Shown here: positions 12,334 through 22,118 of the stretch, one piece after another
How the letters are laid out: each line of letters starts with the position of its first letter
Position numbering within the stretch: position 1 is the stretch's first letter
Assembly (NCBI GenBank): GCA_002224055.1
Contig: AZLU01000204.1
Span: 50,215-74,665, forward strand
DNA: 24,451 nucleotides
Direction: 5' to 3'
Source: Pezizomycotina sp. ARF18
Lineage: Eukaryota; Ascomycota
Made by a program: the position numbers and the translations under genes
The notes under the pieces: generated by a model
Told to the model about the DNA's origin: nothing
The model's database searches: none
What the model saw: the letters and a program-made list of their open reading frames with translations, nothing else

Positions 12334-12440
12334 AGCGACCAGAAAAAAATGCCCGACATAAGGAGGGATTAGAGCGACCAAATTTGCCCGACTTACCCGA
12401 CTTTAGGAGGTTCTAGACTGACCAGAATTTGACAGCAGGA
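12334..12440. repeat. Degenerate tandem repeat, about 40-bp unit
   Basis: Two clear units begin AGCGACCA at 12334 and 12373 (39 and 44 bp), each followed by a GCCCGAC core and an AGGAGG...TTAG or TTCTAG end. A third, weaker unit starts near 12417 with CTGACCAGAATTTGACAGCAGG. GCCCGAC is reduced to ACCCGAC in an extra copy at about 12395. Confidence 0.55.
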
Positions 12441-12535
12441 TCATGCCAAGATCACATGAAAATCACGAGACAATCCATACAATTTGCACGTGACTAATTA
12501 GGACGATGTAATCAGGACGAGGCTAGAGTCATCTT

Positions 12536-12583
12536 GGGTAGGAGGGGAGGGGGGGAGTTTAAGGAGGGGAGAAGGGGGTAGGG
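12536..12583 (+). other. G-rich block with G-quadruplex pattern
   Basis: The plus strand has G-tracts at 12536-12538, 12544-12547, 12549-12555, 12566-12569, 12574-12578 and 12581-12583. The first three tracts alone satisfy the G3+/loop 1-7 rule, because the 7-G tract can supply two runs. The block stands out sharply from its AT-rich surroundings and ends in a GGGCCCCC junction. Confidence 0.6.
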
Positions 12584-12686
12584 CCCCCTCAGCTTGCAAA
12601 CCTCTCTTTAATAGCATTTCATTCCGCTATTAGTCCTAAAGTCGAGCACCTCCCAGCAAGCGTATCTTGTGTACAGGGTCTTCCAG

Positions 12687-12709
12687 GGTCACGTGAATAT
12701 CATGTGACC
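12687..12709. promoter_or_regulatory. Near-palindrome containing CACGTG
   Basis: The arms GGTCACGTGA and TCATGTGACC flank a 3-bp centre, with one mismatch between arms. It includes a CACGTG core at 12690-12695, a site class bound by bHLH factors. It could equally be just the end of the surrounding repeat. Confidence 0.4.
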
Positions 12710-13016
12710 TGAGTCATATTATATACTATTAAATATATTATTATTAAAAGTCGAGGTTAGGAGGAGCAAGGCTATATATTTATTTAAAGCAATATATTCA
12801 TGTATTTACTGTCTTTTCGCCCTTCAGTTCTGCTATCGTATTAGGAAATAGTCTGAGTCGCACTATATCAATGAGCTTGATATGGTTAGAAGGATCAAAA
12901 TCAAAATCAAAAATATTAGCGAGCGCATCGTGCACATCCCAGCTTCCTCTTTTCCTATACTGACGTCCTAAATCGTTGGTCGCTTGGGGATCTAGAACTG
13001 GGATTCCAGCCCGCTA

Positions 13017-13024
13017 TCACGTGA
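13017..13024. promoter_or_regulatory. Perfect TCACGTGA palindrome
   Basis: An 8-bp palindrome with a CACGTG core, about 670 bp upstream of the Eps1-like PDI start. This is a bHLH-type site by family knowledge; no evidence of use is visible. Confidence 0.35.
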
Positions 13025-13696
13025 TCTACCTCAATAACAAAGACGAGGAATAAGTTCTCCAGAAAAAAACGTATGAAACCGAGGGAACGCGATAAGTGCC
13101 CCTTGGAAGCAAAGTGTCCTCTCTTGAGGAGTACTAGATCTAATCATCTAATAATACTGTATCTACATGTGTATACCTATAAGTATCTTTTTTTTTTTTC
13201 TTTTTTTTCTGGCGTATAAATAATAAGAGCGCTGGTAAGCGAATTATACGTTAAGTAGTAATTCTTTTGTGAACACATCTCTATCTATCTCTCTCAATTT
13301 TTGAAGGGGTTTAACAGTTAGAGAAAAATAAAATAAAATTTTATAGCAAGACAACTTTAACCCCTAAATTTTTTTATTCGCCTACCAACTAACGTTCCTT
13401 CCTCTTCTTCCTATACACTCACTCCCCTTCCTCACCTCCCGCTTCATCCCCTTTCATGAAGACGGTGATTTGCATGTAATCTCAACCTTTTATATATTCT
13501 GCGTTCTTTATTATCTCTGTCATCATTACAGTTTATCTTTTGGGTTCTCCGAAAATTTGAAATATATCTCTCTTTCCTTTCGTATAAGGCAGGAGGGCAG
13601 GAAAAAAAAGGGCCTTTATTCCCTCTCGACCACACTGCACACCTCGCCGCTGCTGTTTCCTCTTCCTTGCCATCCTCTAGGGACGGCGTCAGAACA

Positions 13697-15975
13697 ATGA
13701 GGTTCTCATTCGCGCTACCTGCGCTATTATACTTTTCCTCTTCTTTCCTACTTACAAATGCTGCCGAGGCTGCGGTGCTTCCTCAGCCAGAGGGTAAATC
13801 CGCGAGAAATCATCGGCCCCACCACTGAAGGAACTCGGCGCAGCTGATTTCAAAGATACCATCAAAAGTGGATATTGGTGAGTTTACGCCGTAGATTATA
13901 TGCCTATATGCAGTATAGACATGGCAATGAATCTCAGAAAGCGCTCCGAACTCCTCTCGACATACATATTTTCCCTTTTGCTGAAGCGTTTCTATTGCTA
14001 ACGACCCCCTCCCCACCCTTTCCGTAAAAATAGGTGGATAAAATACTATTCGCCGTACTGCCCGCATTGCAAACTAGCAGCCCCTGTTTGGCAGGCTATA
14101 TACGATACTATGTCCAGTCGTCACCAGCCTCTGCCTCGAGTCCGCATCCGAATTCGCCACCTTCTTTCACCGAAACCTACGACATGCATTTTGCCAATGT
14201 CAATTGCGTTACTAATGGGGACATGTGTCAAGCCAACGACGTCGATATCTTCCCTCTATTCTCTCTTTATAAGGACGGCAAACTCGTGGAAAAGTATATG
14301 GGGGAGAAAAAGGTTGCCGATATGAGCAAATTCCTTGAAAAATATCTCGAGAAGATCAAGCCGGGGTCTCGCCCCGCCAAAGTGGAAATTCCGGAACCCC
14401 CCGCTGTAGACCTTACTGGGGCGATTGCTGCTAAACCTGCGCCCGCTCCTCCCTCCGCAAAAGCTGGAGAGAAGCCGATCGCACCCCTGGATAAGGAAGC
14501 CAAAGATGCAAAAGCTGCCTCCGATAACTCGAAGCCGACGCCGAACCCGGATGCAAGTCAGTAGCTCTTGACGCCGCAGTGTTCCAGAAGAAAGTTTTAA
14601 ATACTCGCGACGGATGGTTGTCAAGTTTTACGCTCCCTGGTGCCACCACTGCCAGGCGATGGCTCCGGCTTGGATGATTCTCGGCCAAGAAATGAAAGGC
14701 ACTCTCAATATCGGCGAGGTGAACTGCGAAGTCGAGAGGCGTCTTTGCAAGGATGTCAAGCTGCAGGGATACCCGACGATAATTTATTTCCAAGGAGAAG
14801 AGAGAACTGAATACAATGGTCTTCGCGGGCTCGGGGATCTGGTGTCATGGGCAAAGCAAGCCGCAGATGCCGGCGTAAAGGAAATCGGAGATGCCGCGGA
14901 CTTTGAAGCTCTAGAAAAGAAGAACGAGGTTATTTCTTGTACTTTTACGACCACGCGACGACGTCGGAGGACTTTGCAGCTCTCGATCGCGTTACCCTCC
15001 CATTGATCGGACACGCGCCGTTGTACAAGACCAACTCTGAATTACTCGCCGCAAATTCCGTATTACGACTTGGCCGCGTCTCGTTGTCTCCCGCGATGGA
15101 CGCCCTTCTTATTATCCGGCTCTGTCTCCTGCTGACATGCGCGACAAGAACAAGATAATTGATTGGATGAAGACCGTATGGCTCCCGATCGTTCCAGAGC
15201 TGTCGGCATCTAATTCGCACGAGATTATGGATGATAAGATGGTCGTATTGGCAGTGTTGGATCGGCGTCAAGAGGAAGAATTTGACCGTGCAAGGGATGA
15301 GCTGAAGAAGGCCGCCAAGGAGTGGATGGACGTCCGTAGTCAGGAAGATAAGCGCGAGAGGCAAGAACTCCGTGATCGCAAGCAGCTTCGTATTGAAGAA
15401 GCGGAAGATCGGAACGACGAACGAGCATTGCGAAATGCTAAGGGGATGCATATCAACCTTCCGCGAAGACGCGAGGTTGGCTTTGCTTGGGTAGATGGCG
15501 TGTTTTGGGAGCGTTGGCTCAAGCAAACGTATGGAGTTGAGGTCAAGACTACGGGCCCGCGCATCATCATTAACGAAGAAAACAAAAGCGGTACTGGGAC
15601 GAGACTCCGGACCATAATCCTATTCTTCCGTCTCGTAGTGCCATCCTTGAAACCGTTCGGGAGATTTTGCGTGATAACGGAAGCATGAAGTCAAAGAGCA
15701 CCGTTGGCAGAATCGAAGGGCTATTCAGAGGAGTCAAGGAACAAAGTACCGGTCATCCTATACTCACCGTAATATTCGTCATCTTATTCATCTTTGGGGT
15801 GTACCTATGGAGGGCTCGCAGGAGATATCCTAGCCAACATCATCACGGGATGGGTCTAAACGATGGTAGCGGCAGTGGCAGTGGCAATGGAGGTTTTTGG
15901 TCGGGCTCGCAATCTTGGTTTGGAAATGAAAAGGAGGGTCTATTTGGGAATGGTGGAGGTGGAAAATACGACTAA
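13697..15975 (+). CDS. EPS1: Eps1-like transmembrane protein disulfide isomerase, frameshifted
   Basis: ER membrane oxidoreductase of the thioredoxin fold, forming or rearranging disulfides; yeast Eps1 acts in quality control of membrane proteins. The ATG at 13697 opens a signal peptide (MRFSFALPALLYFSSSFLLT, then NAAEAAV). Thioredoxin domain 1 has WWIKYYSPYCPHCKLAAPVW, with a CPHC site. A Pro/Ala/Lys linker follows (about 14370-14560), then domain 2 with VVKFYAPWCHHCQAMAPAW (CHHC) and the cis-Pro stretch LQGYPTIIYF. A third region without CXXC contains a highly charged helix (about 15266-15440), then VGFAWVDGVFWERWLKQTYG. The membrane helix TVIFVILFIFGVYLW (about 15765-15810) precedes a Gly/Ser-rich tail lacking KDEL or KKXX. 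An intron at 13878-14033 has a TGCTAAC branch point (13996-14002) and rebuilds W-W-I-K. About 707 residues, close to the 701 of yeast Eps1. Frame changes lie near 13805, 14125, 14563, 14610, 14940, 15100, 15595 and 15665. Confidence 0.88.
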
Positions 15976-17708
15976 GATTTACCAATTGTTTCTTTTTGAT
16001 ATTCTTAAAAATTTATCTATATCCTTCCCGAAAGTTTAACGAAACTCAAAAACATCACATATTTCTCTTCACCTTGTTCTTAACTATCTGTATCTCCGCA
16101 TTCCTCCGTCTTATTTTTACCTTTTCCGTTTCTTTCCTTTTCAATTAGACCGTAACAAGTGTTTGAAAAAGAAATACGAATGGTTATTGATGTTTCTTTG
16201 AATGTTGAGGTCCTCATCATGCACAGTCGGTTCTTTGGTATTTGTGGTTTTCGTTGCCATTTGTCTATCCATCTTGCGGGCGTATATCTTAATTAAAAAA
16301 AAAAAAAAAAACCGTGCGCCTTCATCTCGCCTTTGTTTTCTCTCCTCCAGTAGTGCTGAACTTTTGTTTTGTGTTTTTGGTACTTCACTCTGTGCTATAT
16401 ATATACCTGAAACGAGGATAATGCGACTTATATCAATACTAGTACACCTATTACTTAACTGTACTTCGCTGCCAGCAAGAGACGAATCAATCCATAGCCA
16501 CTTTTTTTTTTTTTTTTTTTTTTTCGCTTTTCTAAATCCACAGCTCTGACTAACCGGCGAAGTTATGGTCTTCTACTTAGACAGTCCTTTTGAATCCCAT
16601 TTACTGTCTAACTCGACGCTAATACTCCGTTCGTCTCTGAATATCTCAGCTAGCGTCGGAATAGTGCCCCAACAATTGTCCAAGCTTTTGCTTTCTTGCT
16701 TGCCACGAACGTAACTGTCACAGGATATCCTGTCTCCGGGAGGAGATATTGAAGAATAGAACATCTTGTTGGATTTCTAATCCAGGATATATCATTCATG
16801 CGTTTAAACCGCACGCAAAAATACACGCTCACGGTTTCGTAGGCCGGTAGAAAATTCCACGGCTTTCTATAGAGCTTTTCGCCGGTTTCGAAAACCTCCG
16901 ATTCCGTGGTGGACCACTACTACCACCTTAAGTAGCTTACAACGCCCATTAAAATGATTTTGCCAACGGCCCTCTTTTTTTTTTTCCTTTTTTTTTTTTC
17001 TTTTTTTTTTGACGCCTTTCATCATAATACACCTTTCCCCCTCCGCCGACACTGTACAAAATTGGTTTCTACTCACAGACCGGTATATACGCCACCTAAG
17101 TAAAGATTTATTCATTTTCTATCATCCTGCTTCAGATCTTCCTACCGAATATTTTGGAGTTCGTTTCTTGCACATCGAGAATCAACCTGCGCGGCTAAAT
17201 TGGTGTCCTATTGTTTCGCAATTTCAACGTTACACAACGGGGGGTAATTAATTGCACCTCCGCCGTTTCCATCCTTATCGTGCGTGGTCCTTCATCACCC
17301 CTCACGTAGTATCAAGCGGACAGCTCCGTCTCCTTAAACCTCGATAATTACAGTTCCTTGTTCTTATAGCCGCGGGACGACATACCGATAGGGGATTTGT
17401 GTGTGTTCAAGCTGACGATTATCGAGTGGCATAGCTCCGGCAATTACATCTCCCTGCCTTCGACCTTTCTCGGGCATTTTTTCTAGACCTTTGATGTATG
17501 AGGAACAATAAGGCTTGCCTCTCAGGTACTTAGACAGTCCGTAACCACGCTTCTTCATTTTAACAATCAACTTGTCGTCGACCTAACCATATATCGCACA
17601 GCCCAAGCTCGTTCTTTCTCGGCTGGCGGCCCGGCGCGCCATTCGATCCGACGATCGTTTTCCGAAAATCCACGCTTTAGCCCCTTTTTTTTTCGTCGGT
17701 ATTAATCA
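15976..17708. other. Intergenic region upstream of CHIP-like gene
   Basis: About 1.7 kb holding the 3' end of the PDI transcript and the promoter of the CHIP-like gene. It has A17 at 16295-16311, T23 at 16502-16524 and T-rich blocks near 16975-17010. A 68-codon minus-strand frame at 17364-17570 shows no recognisable domain and lacks support. I see no other gene. Confidence 0.5.
16502..16524. repeat. Poly(T) tract, 23 T
   Basis: Uninterrupted T run in the spacer between the PDI and CHIP-like genes. Confidence 0.95.
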
Positions 17709-18769
17709 ATGTCAGCAAATGCTAAGGCTCAAGCCGAGGAGTACAAGGTCCGAGGCAACAAATTCTTTCAGAATGCCGAATTCGAAGGTACTATATACTA
17801 GCTCTCATTTGATTTATCTCAACTACCACCTTCTCCCTCCAAAAGGACATGTGTGTTCTCTTACTAACGCATATCTAGATGCCGAGAAGCAATACAGCTT
17901 AGCTATAAAGTGGACCCGTCGAACGCGAACCTCTTCACGAATCGAGCTCTCACCCGATTGAGGCAGAGCTCTTTTGAAGAGGCTATACTAGACTGCACCG
18001 CGCGCTGGAACTGTCCCTTCGTCGAGTCCGTCCCACCATCAAATTTGCGAAAATCAAAATCTGCATGAAGGGTTATAATGTATGAGATGTTAATTGTGAT
18101 TTTTCTCTTTTTGCTCGTCATTATCTTTCTCTTTCTAGTGAAGGCTACTATTACCTCGCACAAGCTCAGCTCGGCCTTTCGCGCCCCAATGAAGCGTTAG
18201 ATTCGTGTCTCCAGGCGTACAAGCTCGCTATAGAGCAGCACTCAAGGTCCGCGGTAGCATCTCATTGACCGTCCTCCAAGCTAAGAAACAGCGCTGGGAG
18301 CGCATGGAGAGGCGACGCATAGATAGTGAGATGGCACTGCTCACCGAGGTGAAGCAAGTTATACGGACAGAATCCGAACGGCGGGTGCGGAGCTCACAGA
18401 GCAGGCTGATATGATGGGAGGCATGGAATGGGATTGGAAGAAGAAGTCGATAGGGTTAGGGAAGAGGCGAACATTCGCTGCAAGGGTCTCGAAGATGTCT
18501 TCGCTAGGACCGAACCCGAGAAGTACCAGCCGAGAGAGGTACCAGACTATCTCATGGACACGATATCATTTACCATCATGCACGACCCTGTCGTGCTCCC
18601 GAACGGCCAGTCGTACGATAGGACAACAATCCTAGACCATTTAAAGAGGAGCAAAACCGATCCCTTGACTAGAGAACCCTTGAGTGAGAATGACCTCCGG
18701 CCAAACCTTGCCTTGAAGGCAGCATGTGATAAGTTTCTCGAAGAGAATGGCTGGGCCGTGGATTACTAA
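17709..18769 (+). CDS. CHIP: CHIP-type TPR/U-box E3 ubiquitin ligase, frameshifted
   Basis: Co-chaperone ligase of the CHIP/STUB1 family: the TPR domain grips the C-terminal EEVD-type tails of Hsp70 or Hsp90 and the U-box recruits an E2 to ubiquitinate clients. The ATG at 17709 gives MSANAKAQAEEYKVRGNKFF. Lys13 and Asn17 match the spacing of human CHIP's carboxylate-clamp Lys30/Asn34, and TNRAL follows in the second repeat. TPR units continue through GYYYLAQAQLGLSRPNEALD and AYKLAIEQ, then a charged linker (KKQRWERMERRRIDSEMALL) and the U-box: VPDYLMDTISFTIMHDPVVL, SYDRTTILDHL, TDPLTREPL, and the family-typical end ENGWAVDY. Introns lie at 17788-17878 (TACTAAC branch point at 17862-17868) and 18080-18138. 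About 303 residues, near the human length. Frame changes lie near 17906, 18258, 18390 and 18430; the first is at an A run. The separate two-intron structure argues against a processed copy. Confidence 0.92.
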
Positions 18770-20569
18770 GGAGCAGGTTAGTAGGACACCTTAGGCCTCC
18801 CTGCAAGTTATATTCCTATCATATTGCTACATTTGAGGATTTGAGGATCTTCAATCAGTGCTTTACGTCTTCTCGACGACCTACTTCCTCCGTCTAAGCC
18901 AAATATCTACGCTTCCTCCAACATTGTCATCTCCCACCATCATTAACTTATTGCTATCCGTCAGCTGTCAGATTCCCTTATATCCTTGCATCATCAAAGA
19001 GCTAATAGCTTATATGTTTCCCTTTCCCTTCGCTCATGTATTAAAACGTCTACGTTTTCTTTTGTTTCATAATTGGCCGTCTTTGCTACTATCACTTATT
19101 GATGAGCTGGAAGGCGCGGATAGCTTACACTCTATTCTCAGCGTTTCCCCCCGTATTATTCTTGATATGACGGCAAGGGTAATTTCCAGAGGAGTAGAAG
19201 TTGAAGGATTCCTTTGGTCCATATTCGCCCATTTTTACTTATTCTTAGTATTTTCCAGTTCTTCTATGATCTTACTGACCGTTTCAACAATTTTTTTTGG
19301 AAATTTTTTCAACCCTTGGAAGGGAATGGTTCCTCGGCTCTCCTCTTCTGAAATTTGACTTTTGTTCGTGTTTTGCTTGTATCATGAACAGATAGTTTTT
19401 AAGAATCACCTTTATAGACTGTTAGTGGAGTTAGAATGACTCTTCCTTCGTGTCACATAGCCTTACTTAGGTTTTGAATTTTACAAGAAACTATTCTTTA
19501 GCAGTATTTGTTGGCGTATAAAGCTTGTTCTCCTTGACAACCGCCATGCAAATACCCACGATGTCGCTGCATCTGGCTAAAACCTTAGGTTTTGAGCTCT
19601 CAACAAAGAACTTCACTATTCTTCCTGCTATTAGCATTATAGCAGTCACAGCTAGCTATATTCTTATGTATTTAAAGGCAGACGTGCCTAAAACTTCTGT
19701 ATTTTAATCCTCATGCTCAATAAATCCTTTTGCTCACATATATGATTTGGAAGGTTTGAACCTACAGTATTTACGCGCATTTGATATGAATTAGATCGAC
19801 TATTCTATTTTGTGTATGCCACAGGCTCTCAGAAACACTAGCATTTGTTACTACATGCTCTCAGCTAACAATTTTGTGTCTCAGGCTATTTAGAGAAAGA
19901 TAGATTTCGACATTTATTTGCGATGTATATAATTCTATATGCTCCGTAAACCCGAGAGTATAGCATCTTTATAAATACTTCATATACGTATGGCCAGAGG
20001 CTAAAACGAAATGTTGTCTTGCATTCAGTCCCTCTCTGCTCATATAAATATTCTTCACTCCGGCTCTTTTTTCCCTTTCCCCTCTCTTTTTCCCCCTCTT
20101 CCTCTCCCTCAGATGTACTGACTGTGCACCTTCTCAAGTATCTATGGTTCTCCTATTGGAAATAGAGAGCAGTTAATTGTGTAAAGAGGCTTAGAATACA
20201 TGTAGACGTTCTGAACGTTCGCTAATACCAGAGGAGGATGCGTATGAGACTATAGTTCGTTTCGTTAGGGGCGCATCGTGGATTTGATAATGAGCCGGAG
20301 GTTTGTGGTTTTTTGAGACACCTGACGAGCCATGGTTAAGATTATCTTAATTTCTCAACACTTGGCCGTTAAAAGGGTTGGAGGCTGGCTTATAATAATA
20401 ATAGTGTATGCCTTCTAGAAATCACTATCCATCCTCTCCAAGGATACATCATCGTCTCAGGACCTAGATCTTGTGATCAAAATCCGATATGGCATGGTTA
20501 TGGGTTTCTTTCTTCTCAATAAAAATATGGTATACAAGCGGGTCCTTGCCTCTCTTCTAGAGAATAAAA

Positions 20570-20594
20570 ATATATTGCCGATTGAGCAATATAT
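20570..20594. repeat. Perfect 9-bp inverted repeat (hairpin)
   Basis: ATATATTGC at 20570-20578 and GCAATATAT at 20586-20594, separated by a 7-nt loop. AT-rich stem, no T-run directly after it. Confidence 0.7.
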
Positions 20595-20793
20595 CAAGTG
20601 ATTCAGGAGTCAATATTTGTTAGAAAATATGGAACCCATGTATAGGAGGAAGACGCCTAGTGAAGCCGGCGTCAATAAAGTGTGCTTTGTTCGCCAGGGA
20701 CAATCCTATAAGGGCACATGAACAGTATGGCTTCCCATCATGGTCAGAATTTCACACCCTGCTGCATCTTTTTCATGGCCCTCACTTTCTCTC

Positions 20794-20816
20794 TTTCCAA
20801 TTTCCCGAATTGGAAA
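20794..20816. repeat. Perfect 9-bp inverted repeat (hairpin)
   Basis: TTTCCAATT at 20794-20802 and AATTGGAAA at 20808-20816, with a 5-nt loop TCCCG. Confidence 0.7.
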
Positions 20817-21670
20817 CAGGTTAAAAATACTTCTTGGGAGAACAAGGAGAGGTGTCAGTAGTATAAGTGAAAAGAAAAGGACCTGAACATGGTGCCAATG
20901 CTAGTACTCAGCCCGGCCGGGGACGCTGTTGTCTGGATCGTTAAGAACCTAGTTGATCGGCCTGTACGCACACATAAACACCATCTACAACCTTAAGATA
21001 TGTGCGCACTTATTATTATCGTCTTTTTTTTCGCCCCTTGGCTCGGGGAGTTCTTCTACAGTGAGCAGTGTCCTCCGAAGGGGCTTTCTAAGGCCGTTCG
21101 TGCCTTAATTTCTGTTTCTTCGCGTCGGCACGGGAAAGGGATTTTTGTTGCACCCCGGTCGAACAACGAGTGGATCCGTTCAATAAGATGTGAGGGTTTA
21201 ATCTTACGCTGATATAGAGATATCACAAAGTGGGTCCTATAATGGCTGATAACTTCGGGAACTCGACAATAGGGAAAGTGATTCGTACCTTTTTCGATGG
21301 TTACTTGGATCTATTTCTGAGCAGAGAGAGGATGGAGACTAATGCCCACTCTTTCCTCTTGGGCCTTTGTAGTATTCTTTGTTTCATCGTGTTTCTCTCT
21401 GTGTCTCTCTCCTACTAATACAACTACTATTATCATCACTTGCGTATTTTTTTTTCTTACGTGCAAAGAGTCATCTTAAGCAATTTTTCTTCGTCATTTT
21501 TTTCGTTCCTCTCTGTACACTCTCCAGCTTTTACTGAGTAGAAAACCCTCGATATTGCCTTACATTCATGAAAGGAGAAAGCGCAATCGATTATCTCCGT
21601 GCTTGCGTTCATATCTCAATTTTCTCAGCTGTGATTCTATATCGTATTATAACATGCTGAAGGAGATAAC

Positions 21671-21726
21671 TAGAGGAGAAAGAGAGATAGAAAGAGAGAG
21701 CGAGAGGTAGAGATAGGATAGAGATT
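21671..21726. repeat. GA-rich simple sequence
   Basis: Purine-rich stretch of GAGA, GATA and GAAA motifs on the plus strand, in gene-poor DNA. Confidence 0.75.
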
Positions 21727-22084
21727 TACCTTGAAGTAGACCTTCTGACATCGTGTAGTGCTCCTGGAGGCCATCAACCATTGAAGAAAGGCCAATACGA
21801 ATTAGAGCAGCAGCGACGCCTTCTATTGTACAGTGAAAGAAGGATACGACCGTTGATCACATTGGAAATCATGGGTAGACCATGTCCCAAGCCCTCCCAC
21901 TTCATGCCGTACTCGATACGGGGAGAATATACGCCAAGATCAGTAACTCTTCTAGTTTATTTCTCAGTACGGCTGACTCTTTCTTTCGTTTAGGACCAAA
22001 AGTAGGCGGGAACGGGAACATATTGCCATAAACTTGTCATTTGTCCAAAGGTCGGCTTATAAAGAGCTCCAGAATCACCAAGGA

Positions 22085-22118
22085 AAAATAAATAAATAAA
22101 TAAATAAATAAATAAAAT
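22085..22118. repeat. AAAT tetranucleotide microsatellite
   Basis: Consecutive AAAT units, ending in a more irregular A/T/G patch. On the minus strand it produces an artefactual FIYLFIYLFF reading. Confidence 0.9.

Larger units (their letters stand above)
12450..12709. repeat. 260-bp segment with imperfect 22-bp terminal inverted repeats
   Basis: The left end 12450-12471 (GATCACATGAAAATCACGAG plus AC) matches the reverse complement of the right end 12688-12709 at 18 of 22 positions by eye. The right end, 12687-12709, is itself a near-palindrome with arms GGTCACGTGA and TCATGTGACC. A perfect 7-bp inverted repeat (TAATAGC/GCTATTA) lies inside at 12609-12632. The ends resemble a degenerate MITE or a structured repeat. 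No target-site duplication is evident, so mobility is unproven. Confidence 0.4.
11844..13696. other. Divergent intergenic region with repeat island
   Basis: This 1.85-kb region lies between the start of the complex I subunit gene (minus) and that of the Eps1-like PDI (plus), so it should hold both promoters. The middle carries degenerate tandem and inverted repeats (12334-12709), a G-rich block (12536-12583) and three CACGTG cores (12487, 12690, 13018). A TATAAATA lies at 13215-13222. The last 300 bp before the PDI start are pyrimidine rich, as common in fungal promoters. I see no gene in it. Confidence 0.6.

Noticed and set aside
17364-17570. 68-codon minus-strand frame with KRGYGLSKYLRGKPYC
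   Set aside because: No family is recognised, and it lies in the putative promoter region of the CHIP-like gene without splice or conservation evidence.
18445-18465. Telomere-like GGGTTAGGG
   Set aside because: It is a single copy inside the coding sequence of the CHIP-like gene, so a chance match.
19525-19707. 60-codon plus-strand frame with a hydrophobic C-terminal half
   Set aside because: Too short, no domain recognised, and no neighbouring gene signals.
19745-19830. tRNA T-arm-like sequence on the minus strand (GTAGG-TTCAAAC-CTTCC)
   Set aside because: The stem has a mismatch and a wobble, and no matching acceptor stem, D-arm or anticodon arm lies upstream.
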